Assembly (NCBI GenBank): GCA_963722715.1
Contig: CAVROA010000007.1
Coordinates: forward strand, 1 to 64,000
Source: DASQGA01 sp963722715
GTDB lineage: Bacteria > Actinomycetota > Thermoleophilia > Gaiellales > Gaiellaceae
DNA: 64,000 nucleotides
Reading direction: 5' to 3'
Below, piece after piece: positions 33,263-42,531 of this stretch (position 1 is its first letter; each line of letters starts with the position of its first letter). Under the pieces are notes generated by a model that was given only the letters and a program-made list of their open reading frames with translations, was not told where the DNA came from and did not search any database. The position numbers and the translations under genes were made by a program.

Positions 33263-35673
33263 GCCAGGATGCGCTCGTTCGACGGGTCGTAGAGAACGTT
33301 CGCAGCCACGGTCGCCGCGACGAGGTCACCGAAGATCTCGACCTGTGCCTCGTCTCCTTCGCATACCTCTGAGGGGAGGTAGGCGAACGCGACGTTCCGC
33401 CCCACGGTGAATCCGTACGCGGCGCTCCGTATGCGCCCGGCCACGTCGCCCCCCATGTGCACGGCCTCGCCGCCGTAGACGGGCAGGTACTCCTCCTCGC
33501 CGACGAGAAGCGTGCGGAGCCGGCGGTCCGGCAGGCGCCTCTCCTCGAGCGCCGCGCGGCCCTTGAACTCGCCCTTGTCGAGCGCCACGCAGAAACCGAG
33601 GCCCGCCTCGAACGGGGTGTCGGAGCCGGTCAGGTCGGTCCCGAGATAGCGGTAGCCCTTCTCCATCCTGAGCGAATCGAGCACCCGGTAGCCGCCCGGC
33701 GTGATTCCATGCGGTTCCCCGGCCTCGAGGAGGCGGTCCCAGAGCTGGACGGCCCACTCGGGCTCCACATAGAGCTCGAACCCGAGCTCGCCCACGTAGG
33801 TGATCCGCTGGGCGAGGACCTCCGCGCCGCCGGCTCGGATCTTCCGGGCGCGACGGAAAGGAAGCGCCTCCGCGGAAACATCGTCCTCCGTCAATGACTG
33901 GAGGACGTCGCGTGCGCGCGGGCCCCAGATGCCGATGACCGACAGCTCCTCCGAGGCTTCGCGCAGCTCGACGGGAGCGTCCCCGTCGTGCATGCTCAGT
34001 CGCAGCCAGCCGAGGTCTGAGTCGACGGTGCCGGCCCCGGTCACGACGCGAAAGTGCTCCTCGCCAAGCCGCGTGACAGTGACGTCCGCGACGATCCCGC
34101 CGTGCGCGTTCAGAAACTGCGTGTACACCAGGCTTCCCACCGGGCGGTCGATCCGGTTGTCTGTGACCCGCTCAAGCAGCCCCAGCGCGCCCGGCCCGGT
34201 CACTTCGATCTTCCCGAACGAAGTCATGTCGATGATCCCGACGCGCTCGCGGAAGGCGACGTGCTCCTCGGCCAGGCGTTCGAGATAGGGAGGCTTGCTC
34301 CACCCGAAGCGCCGCTGGTCGGCTCCGGCGCGCCGCGACGGCTGCCCGGGAGCGAAGTAGTCCGCGCGCTCCCAGCCGTTCTTGACGCCGAAGACCGCGC
34401 CGAGCTCCTGCAAGCGCCCGTGTAGAGGGCTAACGCGCTTCGGCCTGCCCCACTCGTCGACGTCGAGCGGGTAGCGGAGGCGGTAGTAGTACTTGTAGGC
34501 CTCACGGGCGGCCTCGGTCGCATAGACGGTGTCCCGGAACACGCGGCCGAAGCGCCAGGCGCGGTAACCGCTGACGTCGAGCTCGGTGTCGCCGGTGGTC
34601 ATCCACTCGGCGATCGCCTTGCCGATCCCACCGGCGCCGCCGAAGCCGTTCAGGGAAAGACCGGCGGCCATCCAGAAGCCCGGCACGCCGGGCATCGGCC
34701 CGAGCAGCGGATTTCCATCCGGCGTCATCGCATCCGGGTGGCAGATGAGCGCGACGACACCGGCCCCGTCGAGAAACGGGAAGCGCCGTACGGCGCCGTC
34801 CATCAGCTGGGCGAAGCGCTCCTCGTTTGCCGGGACGGTTCGGCCGGCGTGATCCCAGGGAACGCCGTCCGCCCAGCGCGCCGCCGGATTCGGCTCGTAG
34901 CCGCCGAACAGGATGCCGCCCGCCTCCGCCTTCCCGTAGACGAGGTTGTCCGTGTCCCGGAAGCACGGCATCTCGCGTGGGAGCTCGTGGCCGGGGACGG
35001 CTGCCAGCGCGATGTGCTGGTGGTCGACCGGGATCGAGGGCGCAAAGCCGCCGACCATCGCGGCCAGCTGCGGCGCCCACATCCCGCAGGCGTTCACGAC
35101 GTGTTCGGTTTCGATCGCCCCTGACTCCGTCCGGACCGCTTTGACCTCGCGCCGCGGGCCGAGGTCGAACCCCGTCACGCGCCTGCCGGTCTCGATCCTC
35201 ACCCCGAGGTCGCGGGCCTCCTTCGCCAGGGCGTAGGTGGCGATATGGGGGTCGACGGATCCGTCGTCGGCGATCCAGACGGCGCCGAACAGGTCTGCCG
35301 GCGTGGCGGCCGGCAGCAGCCGGACAGCTTCCTCTGCTGACAGTACTTCGACGTCGAAGCCGATCCCGCGCGCTCTGCTGGCTCCTCGCTGGAGCTCCTT
35401 GAGGCTCTCGGGACTCGAGGCGATGCGGAGGCTTCCGACCGTCTCGAAGACACCTAGCTCGCGGTAGAGCTCGACGCTGTAGCGGCGAAAGCGCATCATC
35501 GTCGGAGAGGGGTTGAACTGCGTCACGAGACCTGCCGCATGGCAGGTCGACCCGCTCGTGAGCTCGTCCTTCTCGATCAGAAGGACGTCGTTCCAGCCCT
35601 CCTTTGCAAGGTGGTAGGCGACGCTGCAACCTGTGATCCCGCCGCCGACCACGACGACCTGAGCCCGCTCCAA
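33259..35673 (-). CDS. FAD-dependent dimethylglycine/sarcosine dehydrogenase-like protein (DAO + GcvT)
   Basis: 804 residues in two modules. Residues 1-390 are a D-amino-acid-oxidase-type FAD domain (VVVVGGGITGCSVAYHLAKEG, then TSGSTCHAAGLVTQF with the flavin-attachment-type His). Residues 430-800 are a GcvT aminomethyltransferase-like folate domain (IIDMTSFGKIEVTGPGAL, then GELGFELYVEPEW). This is the layout of dimethylglycine and sarcosine dehydrogenases, which demethylate N-methyl glycines and pass the one-carbon unit to tetrahydrofolate. The start is inferred at a TTG (35673), because upstream sequence overlaps the divergent gene. Confidence 0.88.
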   Translation of the reverse strand: MERAQVVVVGGGITGCSVAYHLAKEGWNDVLLIEKDELTSGSTCHAAGLVTQFNPSPTMMRFRRYSVELYRELGVFETVGSLRIASSPESLKELQRGASRARGIGFDVEVLSAEEAVRLLPAATPADLFGAVWIADDGSVDPHIATYALAKEARDLGVRIETGRRVTGFDLGPRREVKAVRTESGAIETEHVVNACGMWAPQLAAMVGGFAPSIPVDHQHIALAAVPGHELPREMPCFRDTDNLVYGKAEAGGILFGGYEPNPAARWADGVPWDHAGRTVPANEERFAQLMDGAVRRFPFLDGAGVVALICHPDAMTPDGNPLLGPMPGVPGFWMAAGLSLNGFGGAGGIGKAIAEWMTTGDTELDVSGYRAWRFGRVFRDTVYATEAAREAYKYYYRLRYPLDVDEWGRPKRVSPLHGRLQELGAVFGVKNGWERADYFAPGQPSRRAGADQRRFGWSKPPYLERLAEEHVAFRERVGIIDMTSFGKIEVTGPGALGLLERVTDNRIDRPVGSLVYTQFLNAHGGIVADVTVTRLGEEHFRVVTGAGTVDSDLGWLRLSMHDGDAPVELREASEELSVIGIWGPRARDVLQSLTEDDVSAEALPFRRARKIRAGGAEVLAQRITYVGELGFELYVEPEWAVQLWDRLLEAGEPHGITPGGYRVLDSLRMEKGYRYLGTDLTGSDTPFEAGLGFCVALDKGEFKGRAALEERRLPDRRLRTLLVGEEEYLPVYGGEAVHMGGDVAGRIRSAAYGFTVGRNVAFAYLPSEVCEGDEAQVEIFGDLVAATVAANVLYDPSNERILA

Positions 35674-35713
35674 GATCGCGCACTCCCTTCCCGACTGCGA
35701 TAGAAACGCAGGC

Positions 35714-36625
35714 GTGAGCGTAGACGCACCACTCGCCGGGATCCTGGAGACCGTCCCCGAGCTCCGGAACCGCCGTTCCGTTTCCGAGCTCGTCGGCGGT
35801 CTCACGAACACGAACTACAAGGTCGAGACGGACGCCGGCGCCTACGTGGTACGCGTCTCGTCGAAGGACGCCGGCCTGCTCGCAATCGACCGTGAGAACG
35901 AGTACCTGAACTCGGTCGCGGCGGCGGAGGCCGGGGTGGGGGCCGCTGTCGTCGCCTACCTGCCGGAGCAGTCTGTGCTCGTGCTCGAATTCATCGAGGG
36001 CACGACGCAGACCTCCGCGGACCTCCGGCGTGGCGACAAGCTCGATCTCGCTGCCGCTGCTTGCCGGCAGCTCCATGGCGCGCGCCGGTTTCGCGACGAC
36101 TTCGACATGTTCGACATCCAGCGCCGCTACCTGGGAATCGTGCAGGAGCGGGGCTTTCGACTCCCGGAGCGCTACCTCGAGTTCGAGCCGCAGGTACGCG
36201 CGATCGAGGAAGCCATGGCGGTCCGAGACGAGGGCACGGTCCCGTGCAACAACGACCTGCTCGCCGAGAACTTCATCGACGTCGGCGGCGCCTTCCGCCT
36301 GATCGACTACGAGTACTCGGGGAACAACGACGCCTGCTTCGAGCTCGGAAACGTCTGGAGCGAGTCGAACCTGTCGCTGGAGCAGCTCGACGAGCTGGTC
36401 GCCCACTACTACGGGCGGCCGCGCCGCAACAAGGTGGCCCGAGCCCGGCTCTGGGGGCTCATGTCGAAGTACGGCTGGACGCTCTGGGCGTCGATCCAGG
36501 ACGGCGTCTCCGAGATCGACTTCGACTTCTGGGAGTGGGGGATGGAGAAGTACGTGCGGGCCGTGGCCGAGTTCGACGGCCCTGGATTCGAGCGCCTGCT
36601 CGAAGACGTACAGCGCGCGGACTGA
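35714..36625 (+). CDS. choline/ethanolamine kinase-like phosphotransferase
   Basis: 303 residues. The kinase fold opens SELVGGLTNTNYKVETDAGAYVVRVSSK. The catalytic loop reads VPCNNDLLAENFI, with Cys where choline kinases have His, followed by FRLIDYEYSGNNDACFELGN, the metal-binding DYE motif. WTLWASIQDGVSEIDFDFWEWGMEKY is the C-terminal aromatic cage region of LicA/choline kinases. It is divergent from the dimethylglycine dehydrogenase with 40 bases between starts. A shared role in choline or methylamine use is inferred from this. Confidence 0.8.
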   Translation: MSVDAPLAGILETVPELRNRRSVSELVGGLTNTNYKVETDAGAYVVRVSSKDAGLLAIDRENEYLNSVAAAEAGVGAAVVAYLPEQSVLVLEFIEGTTQTSADLRRGDKLDLAAAACRQLHGARRFRDDFDMFDIQRRYLGIVQERGFRLPERYLEFEPQVRAIEEAMAVRDEGTVPCNNDLLAENFIDVGGAFRLIDYEYSGNNDACFELGNVWSESNLSLEQLDELVAHYYGRPRRNKVARARLWGLMSKYGWTLWASIQDGVSEIDFDFWEWGMEKYVRAVAEFDGPGFERLLEDVQRAD

Positions 36626-36651
36626 ACAGCGCCCAGGCTTGCGAGCCAGGA

Positions 36652-36685
36652 GACCACGGGCCCGTGCGGCGACGGGCCCGTGGTC
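36652..36685. terminator. terminator hairpin between converging genes
   Basis: GACCACGGGCCCGT pairs perfectly with ACGGGCCCGTGGTC around GCGGCG. It separates the kinase gene from the converging MFS exporter. Confidence 0.75.
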
Positions 36686-36697
36686 ATGGCTATCCGC

Positions 36698-38137
36698 CTA
36701 GGCTGCTGCGCGGAGCGGCTGCTGTTCTGCTTCGACGACCGCCAGGTCGTCCCTGCGAAGGAGCACGATCGTCGCGACGAGCGAGACGACTGCGAAGGCC
36801 GCAGCGACCCAGAAGGCGAGGCCGAACCCACCGGTCAGGGCTGCCGCCTGCTCAGCTCCGCTCGCCAGCAGGTTGTCGGTCCGGGTCGTCGAGACCGTGG
36901 CGAGAATCGCGATCCCGAGCGCTCCGCCGATCTGCTGGGACGTATTGATGAGGCCCGAGGCCAGGCCGGCTTCGGTGCTGGTGATCCCGGCCAACGCGGC
37001 GATCGAGATCGGGACGAAGGAGAAGCCCATCCCGACGCCGATCAGGAGGAACCCGGGCAGGAGATCGCTCACGTAGGAGCCTCCCACCGAGACCTGGCTG
37101 AAGAACGCGAGCCCGAGCCCGAGGAGCACCATGCCGGTCATGAGCACCGGCTTCACGCCGAGCTTCGTCACGAGCGCCTGCGAAGCGCCTGCGGCCACAA
37201 CGGCTGTCAGCGCGACGGCGAGGTAGCCGACCCCGGTCTGCATGGCCGAGTAGCCGAGCACCTGCTGCATGTAGAGCGAGAGCATGAAGAACGCGCCGAA
37301 GATCATCGTCCCGAGCCCGAAGCCGATGATGTTCGCGCCCGTGCGCGTCCGCTTCCGGAAGAAGCTGAGCGGCACGAGGGGTGACCGCGACCGTGCCTCG
37401 ATGAAGACGAACGTGGCGATCAGGACGGCCGCGGCGGTGAGTGCCCCGATCGTCTTGCCTGACGTCCAGCCGTTGTTCGTCGACTGCGTGAGGCCGTAGA
37501 CGAGGAACATGAGGCCGGCGGTCACGGTCGTCGCCCCGGCGGCGTCGAAGTGCCGGGTGAGGTTGGTCGCGCGGCTCTCCCTGACGTAGCGCGGGACGAA
37601 GAAGAGCGTCGCGAGCCCGATCGGGACGTTGACCAGGAAGATCCACTCCCAGCCGGCGTACTCGGTGAGGACGCCGCCGGCGAGAACGCCGATTGCGGCA
37701 CCGGATCCGGCGATGCCGCCCAGGATGCCGAGTGCCTTGTTCCGCTCGGCCCCTTCCTCGAAGGTGACCGAGGTGATCGAAAACACCGAGGGGGAGAGGA
37801 TCGCCCCCGCCGCCCCCTGCAGAAGCCGCGCGGCGATGAGCATCCCCGACGAGACCGACAGGGCTGCCAGCAGAGAGGTGGCGGCGAAGAGCCCGAGGCC
37901 GATCATGAAGAGCCTCCGGCGTCCGAGTAGGTCACCGATCCGGCCGCCGAGCAGGAGCAGGCCGCCGAAGGTCAGTGCGTAGCCGCTGATGACCCACTGG
38001 AGGTTCTCCGGTGAGAAGTTCAAATCTGTCTGGATGGATGGCAGCGCGACGTTCACGATCGAGACGTCCAGCACGACCATCAGGTAGGCGATTCCGAGCA
38101 CGGCGAGCGCCTTCCATCGCTTCGGGTCGGGTGTCAT
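36698..38137 (-). CDS. DHA2-family (EmrB/QacA) MFS drug exporter
   Basis: 479 residues with 14 membrane helices. Motifs are VVLDVSIVNVALPSIQTDL in helix 1, GGRIGDLLGRRRLFMIGL in loop 2-3, and GSGAAIGVLAGGVLTEYAGWEWIFLVNVPIG, the helix-5 antiporter motif C. GAGGAGGAA lies before the ATG. It should expel hydrophobic drugs using the proton gradient. No regulator is adjacent. Confidence 0.92.
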   Translation of the reverse strand: MTPDPKRWKALAVLGIAYLMVVLDVSIVNVALPSIQTDLNFSPENLQWVISGYALTFGGLLLLGGRIGDLLGRRRLFMIGLGLFAATSLLAALSVSSGMLIAARLLQGAAGAILSPSVFSITSVTFEEGAERNKALGILGGIAGSGAAIGVLAGGVLTEYAGWEWIFLVNVPIGLATLFFVPRYVRESRATNLTRHFDAAGATTVTAGLMFLVYGLTQSTNNGWTSGKTIGALTAAAVLIATFVFIEARSRSPLVPLSFFRKRTRTGANIIGFGLGTMIFGAFFMLSLYMQQVLGYSAMQTGVGYLAVALTAVVAAGASQALVTKLGVKPVLMTGMVLLGLGLAFFSQVSVGGSYVSDLLPGFLLIGVGMGFSFVPISIAALAGITSTEAGLASGLINTSQQIGGALGIAILATVSTTRTDNLLASGAEQAAALTGGFGLAFWVAAAFAVVSLVATIVLLRRDDLAVVEAEQQPLRAAA

Positions 38138-38256
38138 GGCACGTTCCTCCTCAAGCTTTTTTTCGGGTTTCCCGGGTTAACGAGCGAGTGCCGGAAAGAT
38201 TCCTGCGGTGAGGCCCCGCCACCAGGGAGTTATCCCTACCTTTCAGCTCGAGGGTG

Positions 38257-38619
38257 CTACGCGGCGACTTCGGCCGAGCGCTCGCGCAGCTGCGTCCAGT
38301 CTGCGACTGCCCGCACGACCTGGGCGAGGTCGGGCTTCGGGATTCGGTTCGAGAGCCGGATCCAGTCCGCGGTGGAGGCGCTCTGCGGCTCGGCCGTCAG
38401 TACTTCGATGACCGGGATCGCGCGCTCGACGAGCCCGGGGGCCTGATTTCGGCCGATCAGGCGCCCGCGGAAGACGACCGCGACGTCCGCGGCGACCTGC
38501 TCCGTGCCCGAGAGCGGCCGCGTTCGCATTTCCACGTCGAAGCCCGCGTGCTCCAGGAGCTCGGAGAAGCCGGGCTGTCGTGCGGCGAGCACGAGTACGC
38601 GGATTTTGCGGCGTCCCAT
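38257..38619 (-). CDS. small receiver-like or Rossmann-type hypothetical protein
   Basis: 120 residues from ATG at 38619. RRKIRVLVLAARQPGFSELLEHAGFDVEMR begins like a response-regulator receiver. AADVAVVFRGRLIGRN sits where the phosphorylated Asp would be but has no matching Asp-x-P motif. PVIEVLTAEPQ and a final helix (LAQVVRAVADWTQLRE) complete an alpha/beta layout. A degenerate receiver is possible. It is head-to-head with the VOC gene with about 55 bases between starts. Confidence 0.6.
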   Translation of the reverse strand: MGRRKIRVLVLAARQPGFSELLEHAGFDVEMRTRPLSGTEQVAADVAVVFRGRLIGRNQAPGLVERAIPVIEVLTAEPQSASTADWIRLSNRIPKPDLAQVVRAVADWTQLRERSAEVAA

Positions 38620-38675
38620 GGAGAAACTCTCCCCGCCGTGCATGGGTTCCATGCGTGCGGGTAGTTTTTCCGTCC

Positions 38676-39372
38676 ATGGATGTCAAGACACTCGACCACA
38701 TCGCGCTCTGGGTGGAGGACCGCGATCTGATCGCGGACTTCGCCACGCGCCATCTCGGGATGCACGTGATCGAGCGGACCGAGAAGTTCACCCTGATCGG
38801 CTCCGACGCCCGCCGCGGCAAGCTGACGCTCTTCGCGGAGACGGGCCCGCGCGAGCGCGGGGCTCTCAAGCACGTGGCCTTACGGGTCGCGAGACCTCTC
38901 GGCTGCCGCCGAGGCGCTCCCGGGCGAGGCGGAGACCGCCGACGACGGCTCGGTCTTCGTCGACATCTCGGAGGGTCTTCGGATCGCGCTCGTGGAGGCG
39001 CCGACTGAGGTCGATTACGACTTCGATCACGTGGCGCTGCTCTCCGGAGCGCCGGAGGAGACCGCGCTCGCCTACCAGACGCTCGGCTTCCGTCCTGCGG
39101 CCGCAGGCGCGAATGGCGCACCGCGCGTCGAGGCCGGCGGTGCGTTCGTCGAGTTCCACCCCGGCCAGGTCCAGGAGGTCGAGCGACCGCTCCTGAACCA
39201 CCTCGCCGTCCTCGTCGACTCGACCGAGGAGCACATTCGCGAGGCGAACGAGCTCGGTCTAGAGATCGCCGACGTCGTCGATGCTGCGAACACGTACGCG
39301 CTCTTCGTGTGGGGCCCCGAGCGCGTGAAGATCGAATACGTGGAGCACAAGGCGAGCTTCTCGCTCGCCTGA
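38676..39372 (+). pseudogene. two-domain VOC-family protein, frameshifted
   Basis: The first frame (38676 on) encodes a VOC domain: MDVKTLDHIALWVEDRDL, then HLGMHVIERTEKFTLIG and LKHVALRV. At 38892 one extra A shifts the frame. The continuation one base over (DLSAAAEALPGEAETADDGS, then DFDHVALLSGAPEE and FVWGPERVKIEYVEH) is the rest of domain 1 and a full second domain, ending at 39372. Removing the base restores VADLSAAAEAL and a normal dioxygenase or glyoxalase-like protein of about 230 residues. It could be a sequencing error or a recent mutation. Confidence 0.7.
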
Positions 39373-39381
39373 CCGGGCGGC

Positions 39382-40458
39382 GTGGCTCGCCGCTACGACC
39401 TCGTGGTGGCGGGAGCCGGCATGGCCGGGCTCGTCGCCGCCGTGCAGGCGACCGAGCGAGGGGCCTCAGTGCTCGTCCTGGAGAAGGGCGACCGTGCCGG
39501 GGGCTCGATGCGGCTCTCGAGTGGCTTTGTCTGGCGCTACCGAGAGTGGGAGTGCTTCCGGGCCGAGTGCCCGGGCGGCGACCCGGATCTGCAACGGCTC
39601 GTCTGGGCGACGCTCGACCAGGACCTCGCCTGGCTCGAGTCACTGGGCGCGACGGTGGACGAGCGCGAGACCGCGAACCCGCTGACGACCGGGCTCCGCT
39701 TCGATCCCCACGCCCTCACCGAGCTTCTGGCACCGCGCGCCGGCGAGGTGCGGCTCGGGGAACCGCTTCGCGAGCTTCCCGAGGGCACGCCGGTCGTGCT
39801 GGCGACGGGCGGGTTCCAGGGCGACCGGGAGCTCGTGCGCCGTCACGTGACCGCCGAGGCCGACGCACTTGTTCTCCGCGCGAACCCGTGGAGCTCCGGC
39901 GACGGCCTCCGGCTCGGTCTCGAAGCCGGAGGTGTTCTCTCAGGTGGGATGGACGAGTTCTACGGGCGAAACCTCCCGGCACCTCCTGCCAGGATCGTGC
40001 CCGGCGAGTTCGTCGGCCTGGCACAGCTCTACGCTCGCTTCGCGAAGGTCAAGAGCGCGACCGGAGACGAGTACGAGACCAGCACGTGGTCCGAGATCGA
40101 CGCCGTCCAGTGGACCGCCCGCCAGCCGAACGCGCGCGCCACCTATTCGGTCCCGGATGCGGCGCTCGGCGAGCGCGTCCGGGACCGAACAATCGGGGAG
40201 ATGATTGCGCGCGCCGAAGCGGTGGGCGGCCCTGTTCGACGTCGGAACGGTGTGACCGAGGTGGACGTTGTCGCAGGCATCACCACGACGACCGGCGGGC
40301 TGAGAGTGGACACACGCGGCCACATCGCCGGAAGCGTCTTCGCCGCTGGCACGGACGCCGGCGGCATCTCCACCGGCGGCTACTCGAGCGGGCTCGCCGC
40401 AGCGCTCGTCCTCGGACGGCGGGCCGCCGACGCGGCCCTCGACCTGGAGCCCGCCTAG
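39382..40458 (+). CDS. FAD-binding oxidoreductase (fumarate reductase / ketosteroid dehydrogenase type)
   Basis: 358 residues. The dinucleotide fold is LVVAGAGMAGLVAAVQATERGASVLVLEKGDRAGGSMRLSSG. GTPVVLATGGFQGDRELVRRH and the closing GGLRVDTRGHIAGSVFAAGTDAGGISTGGYSSGLAAALVLGR are the two other FAD motifs of the family. At 358 residues it is shorter than typical members (480-560), and the capping domain is much reduced. Substrate unknown. It starts ten bases after the VOC frame, so the pair may form an operon for one degradation step. Confidence 0.83.
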   Translation: MARRYDLVVAGAGMAGLVAAVQATERGASVLVLEKGDRAGGSMRLSSGFVWRYREWECFRAECPGGDPDLQRLVWATLDQDLAWLESLGATVDERETANPLTTGLRFDPHALTELLAPRAGEVRLGEPLRELPEGTPVVLATGGFQGDRELVRRHVTAEADALVLRANPWSSGDGLRLGLEAGGVLSGGMDEFYGRNLPAPPARIVPGEFVGLAQLYARFAKVKSATGDEYETSTWSEIDAVQWTARQPNARATYSVPDAALGERVRDRTIGEMIARAEAVGGPVRRRNGVTEVDVVAGITTTTGGLRVDTRGHIAGSVFAAGTDAGGISTGGYSSGLAAALVLGRRAADAALDLEPA

Positions 40459-40652
40459 GCGGCGGGTTGGAGGTACGCGCAGGGGCGGCTGTCGCCTGGC
40501 AGTGGCGACGAGGCGACCTTCACGACCTCGAAGCGGCCAGCGTCGTCGAGCTCGATCGTCGACCCGGTCGCGGGCGGATCTCCGTCCCGCTCCGCCAGCT
40601 CGTAGCCGGTCGGCTTCGTGAGGAAGAGAAGATGTCCCGTGGTGTCGGCCAT
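40455..40652 (-). CDS. small hypothetical protein
   Basis: 65 residues: MADTTGHLLFLTKPTGYELAERDGDPPATGSTIELD, then RFEVVKVASSPLPGDSRPCAYLQP. It reads as a compact beta barrel of the kind that starts with a pair of strands and a Gly/Pro turn. The stop overlaps that of the oxidoreductase on the other strand. It lies directly downstream of the histidine kinase gene in the same direction, 12 bases away. No function can be given. Confidence 0.6.
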   Translation of the reverse strand: MADTTGHLLFLTKPTGYELAERDGDPPATGSTIELDDAGRFEVVKVASSPLPGDSRPCAYLQPAA

Positions 40653-40664
40653 CGAGGGCAGAGA

Positions 40665-41891
40665 CTACCCAGTGGCCGCGGCCACGTAGGCAGGCAGGTC
40701 GACAACGATCCGCGTACCTCCGTCGTCGCCCTGGTCGACGCTGAGACGCGCGTTCAGGACACGAACACGCTCTTCGATGTCCTCAATCGACCCGCGTCGT
40801 CGCTCTGCAACCCCGTCGTCGGTGACCTCGAGGCGGTAGCCGCCGGCAGCGACGGCGGCGACGGTCACCTTGATCTCCTTCGGTCTCCGCTGAACCGCCT
40901 GGTCGAGCGACTCGCGGATGATCTGGTAGAGCTCGACCTGGGCCTTCTCGGCCAGGCGCTCGCCGTCCCGGACGTCGACTGCGACCCGGATTCGCTGCGA
41001 TGTCTCGATCTGATCGCCGACGGCCTGGACGGCCGCCTCGAACCCCTGATCGCGGAGGACGAGCGGTTCGAGCGCAAAGGAGAGGTCGCGAAGTGTGCGG
41101 ATCGTCTCGCGCTCGCGGGCGAGCGCGGTCGTGACGACCTTCGCGGCGTCCTCGTAGCGGCCATCCTCGATCGCAGCGAGTGCAGCGTCGTGCATGAGCG
41201 CCACTCCCGACATGGTCGAAAGCGGGCCGTCGTGCAGCCAGATGGAAAGACGTCGCCGCTCGTCCTGCTCCGCGTTGATCAGCCGGTCGGTCAGTCGCAG
41301 CCGGTCGGCTTCGCGCTCCTGGGCCTCGGCAACCAGTCGGGCGTTCTCCACGGCGTGGGAGGCGAAGTCGGCGAGCATCGAGGCGCGCACAACGTCCCAG
41401 CGGCGAAAGGGCTCCCGTCGCTCGAGCACCAGCACGGCGATCGGCTCGCCGCGCACTGCGAGGCGGACGCGCATCACCCCGGGCGCCGGCTCGCCGCTCT
41501 CCTCGCCACCTTCAGCCACCCGGACCGTGTCGGCGTCGAAGAGCCGCCGGGCCTCGGCTGCCGTCCGCTCGAGAATCTCGTCCGGCTCGTGCGAGCTGGA
41601 CACGGCTGCGATCGAGTCCACCAGCGACTCGAGGAAGCTCGCCTGCGCCTGGAGCTCGTCCTCGGCCACGCCGTGGCGCCGCCGCTCCTGCACGATGAGA
41701 GTCGCTCCGAACGCTCCCGCAAACGCAATCCCGACTACGAGCCCGACCCCGGTGAGCGCCCTGTGATTGAAGGCGAAGCCGATCGCCCCCGCAGCTGCGC
41801 CGAGGACGGTCGCGACGACGAGAGCCGGCGCGAGGGATCGCGACGCGGCGCTAATCGATGATCGCTTCGCGAAGCGCGATCGCGACTGCAT
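40665..41891 (-). CDS. NarL-type sensor histidine kinase with decayed ATP site
   Basis: 408 residues. Two membrane helices (SLAPALVVATVLGAAAGAIGFAF and LVVGIAFAGAFGATLIV) precede a GAF domain (residues 85-190) and a HisKA_3 segment with His220 in RRRLSIWLHDGPLS. The ATPase domain is short and changed: the N-box reads IIRESLDQAV (Gln for the Asn), the G1 box is VTDDGVAERRRGS, and SIEDIEERVRVL replaces the G2 GLxGMxERV. ATP binding is therefore doubtful. The start lies inside the regulator gene, so the two are coupled. Confidence 0.82.
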   Translation of the reverse strand: MQSRSRFAKRSSISAASRSLAPALVVATVLGAAAGAIGFAFNHRALTGVGLVVGIAFAGAFGATLIVQERRRHGVAEDELQAQASFLESLVDSIAAVSSSHEPDEILERTAAEARRLFDADTVRVAEGGEESGEPAPGVMRVRLAVRGEPIAVLVLERREPFRRWDVVRASMLADFASHAVENARLVAEAQEREADRLRLTDRLINAEQDERRRLSIWLHDGPLSTMSGVALMHDAALAAIEDGRYEDAAKVVTTALARERETIRTLRDLSFALEPLVLRDQGFEAAVQAVGDQIETSQRIRVAVDVRDGERLAEKAQVELYQIIRESLDQAVQRRPKEIKVTVAAVAAGGYRLEVTDDGVAERRRGSIEDIEERVRVLNARLSVDQGDDGGTRIVVDLPAYVAAATG

Positions 41892-42477
41892 GGGTACGGG
41901 TGTCGGCCTCGAGCTTGGCAAGGATGTGGCGCACGTGGCTCTTCACGGTCTCCTGGCTGATGAAGAGCTTTGCCGCGACGTCGGCATTCGACATCCCGTC
42001 GGCCAGGAGCTGCAGGATCTCCCGCTCGCGCACCGTGAGCATCTCCTCACGCTCGCGCGTCAGGAAATCGGGCATCAGGGCCGGATCGACGTAGCCCTCG
42101 CCACTGGCGACCTTCTCGATCGCACGGAGCAGGGTGGAGTGCGGCGCCTCCTTCAGGATGTAGCCCTTCGCGCCGGATTCGAGGCCGCGGCCGAGGAGGC
42201 TTCGCTCGCCGTAGGCCGTGAAGATGAGCACGTTCGTGGCCGGAAGGCGCTCGCTGAGGATCTTGGTCGCCTCGAGCCCGTCCATGCCGGGCATCCGGAC
42301 GTCCATGATGATCACGTTCGGCTTGCGGCGCTCAGCGATCGCAATTGCGCTCGCCCCGTCGGAGGCTTCCCCGATCACACGGACGTGGGGCGACCGGGAG
42401 AGCGAGAGGCGCAGGCCTTCACGGACGACCTCATGGTCGTCGGCGATCAAGCAGGTGATCTCGTCAGGCACAGGCAA
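41851..42477 (-). CDS. NarL/LuxR-family response regulator
   Basis: 208 residues. The receiver has acidic pair Asp13-Asp14, phospho-acceptor Asp59 (VIIMDVRMPGMDG), Thr in VLIFTAYGE and Lys in GYILKEAP. The LuxR helix-turn-helix is LTVREREILQLLADGMSNADVAAKLFISQETVKSHVRHILAKL. All activity residues are intact, unlike those of the partner kinase. It is the first gene of the pair and overlaps the kinase by about 40 bases. Confidence 0.92.
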   Translation of the reverse strand: MPVPDEITCLIADDHEVVREGLRLSLSRSPHVRVIGEASDGASAIAIAERRKPNVIIMDVRMPGMDGLEATKILSERLPATNVLIFTAYGERSLLGRGLESGAKGYILKEAPHSTLLRAIEKVASGEGYVDPALMPDFLTREREEMLTVREREILQLLADGMSNADVAAKLFISQETVKSHVRHILAKLEADTRTHAVAIALREAIID

Positions 42478-42531
42478 CAGCTCCCGGGTTCATAGTCGGG
42501 CGAAAGCGGGGCGAACTTTACAGTTGCCAGC

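Noticed and set aside
34502..36406. 634-codon minus-strand frame
   Set aside because: Overlaps the dehydrogenase and kinase genes in another frame; low-complexity Arg-rich second half.
39309..41861. 850-codon plus-strand frame
   Set aside because: Shadow of the oxidoreductase and of the histidine kinase; no coherent domain.
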